The translations under genes were made by a program, and so were the position numbers. From DASWIP01 sp036397635 (GTDB lineage Bacteria; Actinomycetota; AC-67): a stretch of 37,036 nucleotides of DNA. Location: assembly GCA_036397635.1 (NCBI GenBank), contig DASWIP010000044.1, forward strand, positions 1 through 37,036, given 5' to 3'. The notes beneath the pieces are model-generated. The model saw only the letters and a list, made by a program, of their open reading frames with translations, did not search any database and was not told the DNA's origin. How positions within the stretch are numbered: the first letter of the stretch is position 1; every line of letters starts with the position of its first letter. Of the stretch, positions 16,042 to 24,853 are shown piece after piece.

Positions 16042-18004
16042 GACCTGGTCCTCCTTGTTCGATGCGAGACGACGGCGATCCCGTCGCGGTCGTAGCGTCG
16101 GGACCTGAGACACCGGCTCCGTCGAGGAACCGCCGGTGCCACAACTCGAAGTTCAGCAACAGCCACAGATGCGTATCCCACACCCGGCGGCCGTCGGCGT
16201 GCTCGCGGAGCAGCCGTTCGACGACACGAGCATCGAAGTAGCCACGACGTGTGGTGCGCCCGTCCAGCAGTACCTCCGCGGCGAACGAGCGCAGCTCACC
16301 CCGGAACCACGGATCGATGGGAACCGAGAAGCCGTGCTTGGGCCGACGCAAGACCTCGGGCGGCACCAGCTCGCGAACGGCGCGCTTGAAGATCCGCTTC
16401 GTGGACCAGCCACGGATCTTGTACCGACCGGGGATCTGGAACGCCAGCTCGACCAGACGGTGATCCAGCAGCGGCAGGCGCGCCTCCAAGCTGCTCGCCA
16501 TGGTGGCCTTGTCGGTCTTCTCCATGTAGTCGTCGGCCAGCCATGTCTTCAGGTCCACGTACATCAGGCGGTTCAGATGATCCGCCGCGAGATGCTCGCC
16601 GAGCCCCGCGTAGTGCTGCGGATACGCCCCAGCCGGGTCGTGGCCGTCCAACGATCCGAGCACCTCGGGCCGGAGCAGCTCCGCGCGCATCTCCTCGTCG
16701 AAGACCGCGAGCCACGAGGCGTACCGGCGTCCCGCATCGTGGATCGGCAGGGTGCGCGCGGCGCGCTTGAGGCGACGGAGGCGAGGCAACCGCTCGAGCG
16801 CACCCGGGATCGCGGTCCCCGTCAGCACGCGCGGCAGCCGCCGGTACAGCGAGCCCATACCGTCCGCGGCGTACCGGCGGTACCCGCCGAACAGCTCGTC
16901 TCCCCCGTCGCCGGTCAGCACCACGGTCACGTGCTCACGCGCGAAGCGGCTCAGCAGATAGACCGGGAACCCGGCCGGATCGGCGAAGGGCTCGTCGTAG
17001 TGATAGACGAGCGACTCGAGCGCTCCCGCCAGATCGACGTGCTCGGTGCGCAGCTCGTGATGCTCGGTCCCCAGGAACGCCGCGACCCCGCGCGCGTCCT
17101 CCCGCTCGTCGTAGGCGCCACCGACGTCGAACCCGAGCGAGAAGGTCTTGACGGGTCCGGTCGCGTGCCGGCGCATCAGCGCGACGACGGCGCTGGAATC
17201 GACGCCGCCGGACAGGAACGCGCCGACCGGGACGTCGGCGACCATGCGGCGCTGCACCGAATCGTCCAGCAGCTCGCGGATCCGCTCGGCGTAACCGTCC
17301 TCGTCGAGCTGCTCGCCCTCACCGAGCTGCGGCTCGTCACCGACGTCCCAGTAGCGCCGGACGCGAACATCGCGGTCACCGGCCAGCAACACGTGGCCGG
17401 GGAGAAGCTTCCGCACCCCGCGGTAGATCGTCTGCGGCGCGAGGCTGTGGCCGAACGCCAGGTAGTTCGCCAGCCCGCGCACGTCGAGGTCGCGCGGCAC
17501 GGAAGGATCGGCCAGGATCGCCTTGATCTCGGAGGCGAACACCAGCCGCTCGCGGTCGACGTAGTAGTACAGCGGCTTCTCGCCGATCCTGTCCCGCGCG
17601 AGCAGCAACGTCCCGGCGCGCCCGTCCCAGATCGCGAAGGCGAACATGCCGTTGAAGTGAGTCAGCGCCTCGGTGCCCCACTGCTCGTACGCGCGCAGGA
17701 CGACCTCGGTGTCGGTGCGTGTCCGGAATCGGTGGCCTTTCGCCTCCAGCTCGGCACGCAGCTCCCGGAAGTTATAGAGCTCGCCGTTGTAGGCGATGAC
17801 CCGTGACCCGTCGTCGTTGACGATCGGCTGGTGGCCACCCTGCAGGTCGATGATCGACAGGCGGCGCGCGCCGAGCAGCACGTCGCCGTTGCTCCAAACA
17901 CCCCGATCGTCCGGCCCGCGATGCGCGAGCACGTCGACCCCGGCCGCCGCATCAGCAGGGATCGGCGCGCCGTTCCAGCGCAGCTGGCCGTAGATGCCAC
18001 ACAC
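16028..18004 (-). CDS. asnB: Asparagine synthase-type glutamine amidotransferase
   Basis: A 658-residue class II amidotransferase. GTG 18004 is chosen so the protein begins MCGIYG, leaving the N-terminal Cys as nucleophile. The glutaminase domain shows LAHRGPDDRG (27-36), RLSIIDLQGGHQP and AYNGELYNF. The synthetase domain shows the PP-loop LSGGVDSSA (264-272), the LTGDGGDELFGGY loop and SLEARLPLLDH. It would use glutamine and ATP to amidate a carboxylate. Within a polysaccharide cluster the substrate is often a uronic acid or an aglycone rather than aspartate, as in exosortase A-associated amidotransferases; the sequence alone does not decide. It starts 7 bp after the WecA-like gene. Confidence 0.92.
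   Translation of the reverse strand: MCGIYGQLRWNGAPIPADAAAGVDVLAHRGPDDRGVWSNGDVLLGARRLSIIDLQGGHQPIVNDDGSRVIAYNGELYNFRELRAELEAKGHRFRTRTDTEVVLRAYEQWGTEALTHFNGMFAFAIWDGRAGTLLLARDRIGEKPLYYYVDRERLVFASEIKAILADPSVPRDLDVRGLANYLAFGHSLAPQTIYRGVRKLLPGHVLLAGDRDVRVRRYWDVGDEPQLGEGEQLDEDGYAERIRELLDDSVQRRMVADVPVGAFLSGGVDSSAVVALMRRHATGPVKTFSLGFDVGGAYDEREDARGVAAFLGTEHHELRTEHVDLAGALESLVYHYDEPFADPAGFPVYLLSRFAREHVTVVLTGDGGDELFGGYRRYAADGMGSLYRRLPRVLTGTAIPGALERLPRLRRLKRAARTLPIHDAGRRYASWLAVFDEEMRAELLRPEVLGSLDGHDPAGAYPQHYAGLGEHLAADHLNRLMYVDLKTWLADDYMEKTDKATMASSLEARLPLLDHRLVELAFQIPGRYKIRGWSTKRIFKRAVRELVPPEVLRRPKHGFSVPIDPWFRGELRSFAAEVLLDGRTTRRGYFDARVVERLLREHADGRRVWDTHLWLLLNFELWHRRFLDGAGVSGPDATTATGSPSSRIEQGGPGHGLV
16050..16056 (-). 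promoter_or_regulatory. Ribosome binding site of the aminotransferase gene
   Basis: AAGGAGG lies 8 nt from ATG 16041, within the 3' end of asnB. It sets the start and trims 24 residues from the longest frame. Confidence 0.8.
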
Positions 18005-18011
18005 GGTGCGC

Positions 18012-18971
18012 TCAGCCTCCTTCGATGCTCGAGGTATGCCGCGTCCACAGGTGGATCGCCGCGGCAAAGGCCGCCGCGCACGCGGCCGCCGCGACGGCAA
18101 GCCCCGCCGCAGGCGGGATGCTCGCGACGAGGACGCCCGCACCCGCACATACCGCGCCCCCGATCCAGAACCCGAACGTCACGCGGCTGCGCGCGTGTCG
18201 CGCCGCGAGCAGGTCGTAGGAGTGCAGCCGGTCACCTCGGGTCAATCCCCCCGCGAGCATCCGGCGCGCGATGGTGAAGACCAGCTCGAAGGCGAAGGGC
18301 CCGAGGCAGACCCCCGCGGCCATCGCGCCCCGCCAGCCCTCTGCTGCGATCGCGATCCCGGCCAGGCCGGCAAGGGCCGTTCCGATTGCGTACGCACCTC
18401 CGTTGCCCATGAAGATCCGCACCGTCGACAGGTTCCAAGCAACGAAGCCCGCGAGACCACCGGCCAGTGCCATCCCAAGAGTCACGCCGGCATGGGCATC
18501 CCAGACCGCCGATGAACCGGCGAGGCCGAGCCCGGCGATCGCGGCGAGGCCGCCCGCCAGCCCGTCCTGCCCATCCATGATGTTGACCGCGTTCGCGCAC
18601 GCAACCGTGATCATGACGACCACGAGCGCCACGACGAGCGGGATGTCGATGCTCGCGACCAGGACGACGCCCGCACCGATCTGCGCGGCGAGCCGCGGCC
18701 AGGGCGGCAGCGGCGCCGCGTCGTCGATCAGGCCGGCCGCCAACGCGAGCCCGACGGCGATCATCAGCCATCCGGACGGCAGCGTGCCGGCCAGCCACAA
18801 CGCGGCCGCGGCGGCGAGGATCGCGGCCGGTCCACCGACCAGGGGCACCGGGCGGTCGTGGATCTTCAACGCGCCGGATGCGGGCCGATCGAGCAGGCCG
18901 GCGGCCACCCCCACCCGCCTGACGGCAGGTGTGGCCGCCAGCGCTAGGCCGAACGCGAGAGCGAAGCGCAT
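18012..18971 (-). CDS. WecA/WbpL-like polyprenyl-phosphate sugar-1-phosphate transferase
   Basis: A 319-residue polytopic phosphoglycosyl transferase (glycosyl transferase family 4 in Pfam naming; MraY/WecA superfamily), with about ten helices. Motifs: KIHDRPVPLVGG (35-47), the DD pair (83-84), NAVNIMDGQDGLAGG (127-141), VRIFMGNGGAYAIG (184-197) and the cytoplasmic loop GDRLHSYDLL. It would load a HexNAc-type 1-phosphate onto undecaprenyl phosphate to begin the repeat unit. The FMGD motif normally carries a catalytic Asp; here it is Asn190. It overlaps the upstream glycosyltransferase gene by 28 bp. ATG 18971 is preferred to GTG 18983. Confidence 0.85.
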   Translation of the reverse strand: MRFALAFGLALAATPAVRRVGVAAGLLDRPASGALKIHDRPVPLVGGPAAILAAAAALWLAGTLPSGWLMIAVGLALAAGLIDDAAPLPPWPRLAAQIGAGVVLVASIDIPLVVALVVVMITVACANAVNIMDGQDGLAGGLAAIAGLGLAGSSAVWDAHAGVTLGMALAGGLAGFVAWNLSTVRIFMGNGGAYAIGTALAGLAGIAIAAEGWRGAMAAGVCLGPFAFELVFTIARRMLAGGLTRGDRLHSYDLLAARHARSRVTFGFWIGGAVCAGAGVLVASIPPAAGLAVAAAACAAAFAAAIHLWTRHTSSIEGG

Positions 18972-20731
18972 CTGATCACCCACACATTGCTCGGGCGCGC
19001 GTCGTGGACGACCACGTCGCCGCGCCGTTCGAATCCGATCCGTTCGAACATCCGGTTGCTCGCCGCGTTGTCGGCGCCGACGAACGCTTTCACTTCGGAA
19101 GCACCGCGCTCCGCCAGCGCGGCAACAAGCTCACGCCCCAACACCCGGCCGAGGCCTTTCGACCGGTGCTCCGGCGCGACCGCGATGAACGCGAGCTCGG
19201 GATCGGGCAGCGCGCGCGTGGCCTCGGGGTAGCGCGCCGATTCGAAGAATCGGCGCGCGATACCAGGCCGCGCCAGCCGCGGCGCGATCGCCACCCCGGC
19301 AGAAAGGCCGTAGCGCCGCAGGAACCGCGCGCGCAGCGCAGCGAGCGACAGCGCGCCCGCCGTGTACCCGATCACCCTTCCCTGCTGCTCGAGGACAAGG
19401 ACGACCGAACCCGGATCTTCGATGTGCGCGAGGTACAAACGCCGCAGGAACGCCTCACCGAGCTTGGGCAGGAACGCGTCGGTGTAGACCGCGCGATGCA
19501 ACCTCGCGATCGCGCGGGTATCGGTGGCCCGCGCCGGTCGCAGCCTGATGCCTCTCGAGCCTTCCGCGATCGTCAGAGCCCGGCCGCCGGTGAGCGCCGC
19601 GGTTCGATCCAGCACCACGCCAATCACGCGCTGCTCGTCGAACCGTTCGCAGGCGCGGGCGCGCGCCGCCGCGCCGAGGTGCGACCGCAACCCGGCGTCC
19701 TCGACGAGGCGCTCGATCGCCTGCGCCAAACGCGCCGGATCCCGCGGGGGCACGAGCAGCGCCTCTCGCTGGTCGCGCGCGACTTCGCGGCAACCCCGGA
19801 TGTCGGTCAGCACCATCGCCTTGCCCATCGCTGCGGCTTCGATCGCCGAGCGCGGCATCCCCTCGCGCCATGACGCGAGCACGAACACCTCCATCAGCGC
19901 GAGCAGCTCCCGCACGTCGTTCCGCCATCCGGCGAACAAGACGTGTTCGCCGGATGCAGCCATCTCTTCAGCGGTGATCGCATCCCATTTCTCGTCGTCG
20001 GGATCCCCGACGACGAGGAACACGACTTCTGGACGCGCTGCTCGCACCGCGCGCGTCGCTTCGAACAGCTCCCGGTATCCCTTCTCGGCGACCAGCCGGC
20101 CGACCGCGCCGACGACGACCGCCTCCGGCGCGATACCCAGCTCGCGACGGAGAGCAGCGACGCGCTGCTGGGACACGGCAGCGGGATCGAAGGCGCGAAG
20201 GTCGATGCCGTTGCCCAGCAAGGCACTGCGATGCGCGGGGACGATGCGCGCGCGCCGGGCCCAGTCCAGGTCCTCCTCGCTCTGATACAGCTCCAGGTGC
20301 GAGCAGCGCGCGGCCAGCCACTCGGCGCCGAGCACGGCCGCACGACGCGGGAAACGATCCTGCGGCGTCGCGTACAGCCCGTGGACAGTGTTGACGATCG
20401 CGGGCGTACGCGCGACGCGCGCGGCCACCCTGCCGAGCACGCCGGGCTTGGGGTTGTGCGTCTGTACCAGGTCGAAACGCTCGCGCCGCAGGATCCGCAC
20501 CAGCGATCCGAGCGCGCGGAGGTCGGCGCGAAGATCCCATCCGCGCGTCGCACCGGACCATGCGATGTGGCGGATGCCTTCGGCTTCGATCTCGGGCACG
20601 AACGGTCCCGGCGCGCTGATCGCGGTCACGTCGTACCCGGCGTCGCGCAGCGCGCGCAGTTGCGGCAGCAGCAGGTACCGATGCGTCACGTCGGTGGTGG
20701 CGACGTGGGCGACGCGAACGGGGCCGCTCAT
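18944..20731 (-). CDS. Glycosyltransferase fused to a GNAT acetyltransferase
   Basis: A 595-residue two-domain protein. Residues about 1-385 are a GT-B glycosyltransferase (GT4 type): VAHVATTDVTHRYLLLPQLR, QTHNPKPGVLG, GAVGRLVAEKGYREL (208-222) and the E-x7-E region REGMPRSAIEAAAMGK (289-304). Residues about 394-595 are a GNAT N-acetyltransferase: IRLRPARATDTRAIARLH at its start and the acetyl-CoA loop VAPEHRSKGLGRVLG (518-532), then ADNAASNRMFERIGF. One frame runs through both with no stop. The GNAT part could acetylate an amino sugar made by the dehydratase and aminotransferase, as WecD or PseH do. It overlaps the deacetylase stop by 4 bp (ATGA). Confidence 0.88.
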   Translation of the reverse strand: MSGPVRVAHVATTDVTHRYLLLPQLRALRDAGYDVTAISAPGPFVPEIEAEGIRHIAWSGATRGWDLRADLRALGSLVRILRRERFDLVQTHNPKPGVLGRVAARVARTPAIVNTVHGLYATPQDRFPRRAAVLGAEWLAARCSHLELYQSEEDLDWARRARIVPAHRSALLGNGIDLRAFDPAAVSQQRVAALRRELGIAPEAVVVGAVGRLVAEKGYRELFEATRAVRAARPEVVFLVVGDPDDEKWDAITAEEMAASGEHVLFAGWRNDVRELLALMEVFVLASWREGMPRSAIEAAAMGKAMVLTDIRGCREVARDQREALLVPPRDPARLAQAIERLVEDAGLRSHLGAAARARACERFDEQRVIGVVLDRTAALTGGRALTIAEGSRGIRLRPARATDTRAIARLHRAVYTDAFLPKLGEAFLRRLYLAHIEDPGSVVLVLEQQGRVIGYTAGALSLAALRARFLRRYGLSAGVAIAPRLARPGIARRFFESARYPEATRALPDPELAFIAVAPEHRSKGLGRVLGRELVAALAERGASEVKAFVGADNAASNRMFERIGFERRGDVVVHDARPSNVWVIRCASLSRSA

Positions 20732-21507
20732 CGCGACTCCGGTGCCCGCCAGGGGCCACGGCGCAGGGCCCGGTACAGATACGCCTCGCCGTCGAGCAGC
20801 CCCGCGGTCTTCGCGCGGAACAACCATTGGCCGTCGCTTCGCAGCACCGGCAGCCGGCCGAGGCGATAGGGGTCCAGGCGCCCTCGCCGGTTGGTAGACC
20901 ATGCGAGCGCCGCGCTGTCGAAGATCCGCCGCGCCGCCCGCTCCGCCGGAGCCGACGCGACCGCGAAGGGGTAGGCGAAATGCCGGCACTCGACGCCCAG
21001 CCGATCCTCGATCAGATCCTTGGAGCGACGCATCTCGTCTTCGGCCTCCCGCTCGGAGGCGCGGGCAAGATCGATATGGCTGTGCGTGTGGGATCCGACG
21101 GTCACCAGGCCGCTCGCGACGATCTCTCGCAGGTGGTCCCAGGTCAGCCCTTCGGGCGCCGACCCGTTCCCGTTGGCGACCAGCCCGGTCGCCAGGTACA
21201 GCACCGCGGGAACCCTGTAACGCACGAGCAGCGGCAGCAGCTGCTCGTAGAAATCCAGGTAGCCGTCATCGACGGTGATCACGATCCCGCCGGCTCCGTC
21301 GAGCGCGTCGTCCAGCGTGATCGGATGATCCTTGCGAACGACATGAGCGAGCTGCCGCTCGAACGCGCCCGTCGGCATCTCGATCTCTGCGCCGCCCTCG
21401 CCGAGCCGGTGATAGAGCAGGATCGCCACGTCTCCGGGACGCCGCCGCGTCACCAGGCCGGCCGGGAGCACCATCGCCTTCGCGGCCTTACGCGCGAGAC
21501 CCACCAT
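20728..21507 (-). CDS. Polysaccharide deacetylase (NodB domain)
   Basis: A 259-residue carbohydrate esterase family 4 protein. Motif 1 is IVITVDDGYLDFYE with catalytic and metal Asp; motif 2 is VGSHTHSHIDLA with the two metal-binding His; motif 3 is HFAYPFA. Before these comes VAILLYHRLGEGG, typical of NodB proteins in exopolysaccharide clusters. It would remove N- or O-acetyl groups. There is no clear signal peptide; the basic N-terminus (ARKAAKAMVLPAGL) may bind the membrane. ATG 21507 sits 5 nt after GAGG; GTG 21513 is the alternative. It overlaps the 3' end of the Wzy-like gene by about 20 bp. Confidence 0.9.
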   Translation of the reverse strand: MVGLARKAAKAMVLPAGLVTRRRPGDVAILLYHRLGEGGAEIEMPTGAFERQLAHVVRKDHPITLDDALDGAGGIVITVDDGYLDFYEQLLPLLVRYRVPAVLYLATGLVANGNGSAPEGLTWDHLREIVASGLVTVGSHTHSHIDLARASEREAEDEMRRSKDLIEDRLGVECRHFAYPFAVASAPAERAARRIFDSAALAWSTNRRGRLDPYRLGRLPVLRSDGQWLFRAKTAGLLDGEAYLYRALRRGPWRAPESR

Positions 21508-22909
21508 GCTCACCTCGCTTCGCCGGTCGCGGCATGCACAAGATCATCAGGAAGAACGGCAGGAGCTGAACGCGCTGCCGGGTCAGCAGGCCGAAGTTCG
21601 CCAGCGACGAATACGCGATGATGAACATCCCCGAATAGGCGAGCGCGTAGGTCGCGTAGGGGAGCCGCCTCAGATTGCGGAACGCACTCGCGATCCCGCG
21701 GAAGCGCGTGAGGGTCAGCATCAGCAGGAAGGCTCCCTCGATCGAGGCGACGAGCAGGCCGATACTCGTTGCCTCGAACAGGAACGGCCGGAACAGCACG
21801 GTGACGATGGCGAGCGGAGCGCTCGCGGGTGACTCGATGATCGAGGGGACGAAGAAGGTGGAACCGCCGGTGGCAGTGCGATCCGCCGTCGCTTCGAGCG
21901 CCGATTGGATGCCCGTCAGGGAGGTGAGACCATCCTCGGTCTTCAACGCGTCGGAGATGAAGGTCGTCGCCTGGGACAGCAGGAACGCGGCTCCGACGAC
22001 GACGGTGACGATGACCGCGCCGCGGGCCACCGGGGAAACACGCCGATCGCCTGCCTTCGCGCCGCCGACGACATAGGCGATCGCGATCGCGATCCCCACG
22101 ATCCCGGCCATGTGAGGACGCACGACCAGAACACCTGCGAGCCCGGTGCTCGTGATCGCCAAGCCGCGAACGATGCGCCCGGTGAACAGATGCGCAACAC
22201 CGAGGGAGGCGATCCCAAGCACGAACACCATCCAGGACTCCTTGCCGATGCCCGAGGGCCAGAAGAGCATCGAGGGGAGGAAGAACAGCAGCCTGGCGTA
22301 CGAGCGCGAGCGCCCGCCCGGCACCGTCATGACGAACGCGCGGTAGAAGCCGAACAGGCCCCAGAACGCCAGCCATGAATAGATCAGGTATCCCCCGAGC
22401 AAAGTCGGTCCGGTGAACGTGTAGATGATCCCCGTGAGCAACCGGATGAACATCGTGTCGGTGTAGAAGGGCAAGCCCGGATCGAAGTCCCCGGCTCGGA
22501 ACCCCGCGGCGATCTTCGCGCCCCCATTGTGATAGCCGCTGGCATCGGCGCCGGCGGCGCCGTAGATCCCGAAGGACACATACTGTCGCGCGATCGACCC
22601 AAGCAGCTTGACCAGCAACGCACCCGCCAAGAGCCAGAACAAGCGCATGTCGCCCTCTCGCTTCGCCTGCCGGTGCAGCGCCGGGAGCGAGATCATGAGC
22701 AGGATCGGGCCGAACAGCGCGCCTCCCCACTCGTCGTACGTTCCCCGAGCCATCAGCAGCGCGACCAGCACGGCGTAGCACGCGACGAAGAGAAGGCCGC
22801 CGGTGATGACCACGCCCTCTGAGAGGCCACGCGATCGGACACGTTGCCGCGGCCGATGCCCACGCGCGCTCCCGGCGGTGGGCGCCGACGTGCGAAGGCC
22901 GGCGCTCAC
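21488..22909 (-). CDS. Multi-spanning membrane protein, Wzy-like polymerase candidate
   Basis: A 473-residue integral membrane protein with about ten to twelve helices. It begins VVITGGLLFVACYAVLVALL, and later shows LLGGYLIYSWLAFWGLFGFY and FFLPSMLFWPSGIGKESWMV. A large extracytoplasmic loop follows AFLLSQATTF (about 300-360), with helices near the C-terminus. Size, topology and place between glycosyltransferase and export genes suit a Wzy-type polymerase, but I see no signature that proves it. The GTG start overlaps the upstream stop (GTGA). Confidence 0.7.
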   Translation of the reverse strand: MSAGLRTSAPTAGSARGHRPRQRVRSRGLSEGVVITGGLLFVACYAVLVALLMARGTYDEWGGALFGPILLMISLPALHRQAKREGDMRLFWLLAGALLVKLLGSIARQYVSFGIYGAAGADASGYHNGGAKIAAGFRAGDFDPGLPFYTDTMFIRLLTGIIYTFTGPTLLGGYLIYSWLAFWGLFGFYRAFVMTVPGGRSRSYARLLFFLPSMLFWPSGIGKESWMVFVLGIASLGVAHLFTGRIVRGLAITSTGLAGVLVVRPHMAGIVGIAIAIAYVVGGAKAGDRRVSPVARGAVIVTVVVGAAFLLSQATTFISDALKTEDGLTSLTGIQSALEATADRTATGGSTFFVPSIIESPASAPLAIVTVLFRPFLFEATSIGLLVASIEGAFLLMLTLTRFRGIASAFRNLRRLPYATYALAYSGMFIIAYSSLANFGLLTRQRVQLLPFFLMILCMPRPAKRGEHGGSRA

Positions 22910-23820
22910 GAACCATCACCCGCTCCGACCCCAGGAAGCAGAGGACGACGCAGAACCGTCGTCGCCGCCAGCAGCGCGACCACTCCTACGAGCACCGCAC
23001 CGGTCACCGCCGCCGACAAACGATCCCTGATGCCGACGATCCTCGACGCGACGAAGACCACGGCAAGATGGGCTCCGATGAGCCATAGGGTGGATCCGAG
23101 GGAGGCGGGATGTTCCCGTCGCCGCATCAGGAGCGCGGCCAGAGGTTCGACGACGAAGATCCCCAAGCACGCGACGCCACCGATGATGGCGCTCTCGCGC
23201 GACCGGCCACCATGGGCGATGATCCATGCGAGCAAGCCGACGCTCGCGGACGCGCCTGCCGATCCCAACCGGGCGACGGCGAACGGGAACCCCAGCAGTG
23301 CGACGGGCACCATCACGCCGAGCAGCACCAGCGCCTCTTCGGTATCCGGCACGGTCGCATAGATCCCGAGCATCGTGGCGGCGAGCATCGTGACCGTGAT
23401 GCCGCCGGCTCCCCTTCTCCGATCCAGATCCCCGACGAGGGCGCCTCCCACCACGATGCCGACACCGATCAGCGCGCGCGCCCAGGGTTCTGCGAACGGG
23501 ATCGCCCGTTCCGCGATCATCCACGCGCCGGGGATCGTGAGCAGCGGCCACAGGGGACGCACCGCTCGCGGCAGCTCCCGGCCCAAGAGAGACCCTGCGA
23601 GCAGGGCGCCGATCCCGATCGCGAGCCATGCCGAGGGATGCTCGACCCAGAAAAGGCCGGCGGTCCCTGCGGCCGCGAACGCGATCCCCGCGAGCGGGGC
23701 AGGCCGCGCCCGGCGCCGCATCGCGACGGCCAGCAGAGCCGCGATCGATGCCGCGCCCACGCCCAGCAGGACACCACGGTGGAACCCGGGCTGGCTGAGG
23801 AAGAAGAAGGGATCCGACAC
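22906..23820 (-). CDS. Polytopic membrane protein of the polysaccharide cluster
   Basis: A 304-residue protein made almost wholly of hydrophobic helices (about nine), rich in Ala, Gly, Val and Leu. Examples are LLGVGAASIAALLAVAM, ALIGVGIVVGGALVGDL and TVTMLAATMLGIYATV. The GDLDRRRGAGG loop separates helices 5 and 6. I do not recognise the family and no catalytic motif stands out. Genes on both sides touch it (1-bp gap upstream, 4-bp overlap downstream), so it is expressed with the polymerase candidate and may assist transport or modification of the polymer. Confidence 0.7.
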   Translation of the reverse strand: MSDPFFFLSQPGFHRGVLLGVGAASIAALLAVAMRRRARPAPLAGIAFAAAGTAGLFWVEHPSAWLAIGIGALLAGSLLGRELPRAVRPLWPLLTIPGAWMIAERAIPFAEPWARALIGVGIVVGGALVGDLDRRRGAGGITVTMLAATMLGIYATVPDTEEALVLLGVMVPVALLGFPFAVARLGSAGASASVGLLAWIIAHGGRSRESAIIGGVACLGIFVVEPLAALLMRRREHPASLGSTLWLIGAHLAVVFVASRIVGIRDRLSAAVTGAVLVGVVALLAATTVLRRPLLPGVGAGDGS

Positions 23821-23821
23821 G

Positions 23822-24853
23822 TCAGAACAGCTCCAGGTCGCCGACCGACAGCCGCCAACTGGCGAGATCTGTCGGATCCGGGGTCACAGGACGCAAAGGG
23901 TTCACGACCAAGGTGAGCCCGCCGGGTGGCCGGACGAACATCGAGCGCCGCGCGGCGCGCGCGCCCGTCGATCCATCCCAGAAGTGTCCCGTCACGTGAT
24001 CGACCCGAGCTGCGCGCGCCACCGCGCGCAACAGGGTTGCCGCGGCGTGCCGGTCGCCCGGCGGAACGAGCACTTCGGTCACGGTGGCTTCGACGAGTCC
24101 ACGTCGCGGCCGGACCCGGAAGATCGCCAGCCCGCGGAGAGAGCCGGCGTCCTCGTGCCGCACCACGTGGTAATCGATGCCCGGGACGTCTGCATAGCGC
24201 CACCGGAGATAGGCCGCGCTCCGGTCGGTGCGTAGCCCGGTCCGTCCGCCGGCCTCGGATGCAACCGCTTCAAGCAGCGATCCGATCGGCGCCTCGTCCC
24301 CCAGCCCGTCGCGCGCAAGCGCCGCATCCACCGCGGGCGCCGGCGGTGACTCCCCACCGTCCTTCCGATATCTCGCCGCGAACCTGATCGGGCGCCGCAC
24401 GCGGACGGCGATGGGGACGCTTCCGACCATCTGCCACCCCAGCTTCAGGTACCCGGGGAGGCTCTTCGAGTTCGGCGTGTTGAAGACCAGATCGACCTCG
24501 TCGCGGAGCGCGTCCAGCGCCGCCCGCGTGAGCCGCGAGAAGACGCCGCGGCCCTGGTGGTCCGGATGGGTCGCCGTATCGACGGCTCGCACGCCCAACA
24601 CCGGGCGGTCACCGACCAGGAACCGCCAGCGCAGGAATGCGCGCAGCCCGGCGATCTCGCCGCCGGTCTCGGCGAGCAGCATGAACGACCGCCCGAACGG
24701 GTTCGCGTGGTGCTTCCACCGGAAGAAGTCGACGGGGAAGCCCTCGACCGGCGCATCGCCCAGAGACACGCGCAGCATCTCCAGAACCGCATCCTCGTCG
24801 GCCGGCTCGTACCGCCGGAACGTATAGGCCGGCGCTTCCAGCGATCCGCTCAT
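23822..24853 (-). CDS. GNAT N-acetyltransferase
   Basis: A 343-residue GNAT-fold protein. The N-terminal domain has YTFRRYEPADEDAVLEML, DFFRWKHHANPFGRS and the acetyl-CoA loop VDTATHPDHQGRGVFSRL (about 91-108), then NTPNSKSLPGYLKLGW. The C-terminal half resembles a second, diverged GNAT unit with YLRWRYADVPGIDYHVV. This two-unit form is common in exopolysaccharide clusters, where such proteins modify sugars or lipid-linked intermediates; the acceptor is unknown. It overlaps the GT4 gene upstream by 4 bp (ATGA). Confidence 0.82.
   Translation of the reverse strand: MSGSLEAPAYTFRRYEPADEDAVLEMLRVSLGDAPVEGFPVDFFRWKHHANPFGRSFMLLAETGGEIAGLRAFLRWRFLVGDRPVLGVRAVDTATHPDHQGRGVFSRLTRAALDALRDEVDLVFNTPNSKSLPGYLKLGWQMVGSVPIAVRVRRPIRFAARYRKDGGESPPAPAVDAALARDGLGDEAPIGSLLEAVASEAGGRTGLRTDRSAAYLRWRYADVPGIDYHVVRHEDAGSLRGLAIFRVRPRRGLVEATVTEVLVPPGDRHAAATLLRAVARAARVDHVTGHFWDGSTGARAARRSMFVRPPGGLTLVVNPLRPVTPDPTDLASWRLSVGDLELF

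Noticed and set aside
16136..17806. 556-codon open frame on the plus strand opposite asnB
   Set aside because: The minus strand shows a full class II amidotransferase; the long antisense frame follows from high GC at third codon positions.
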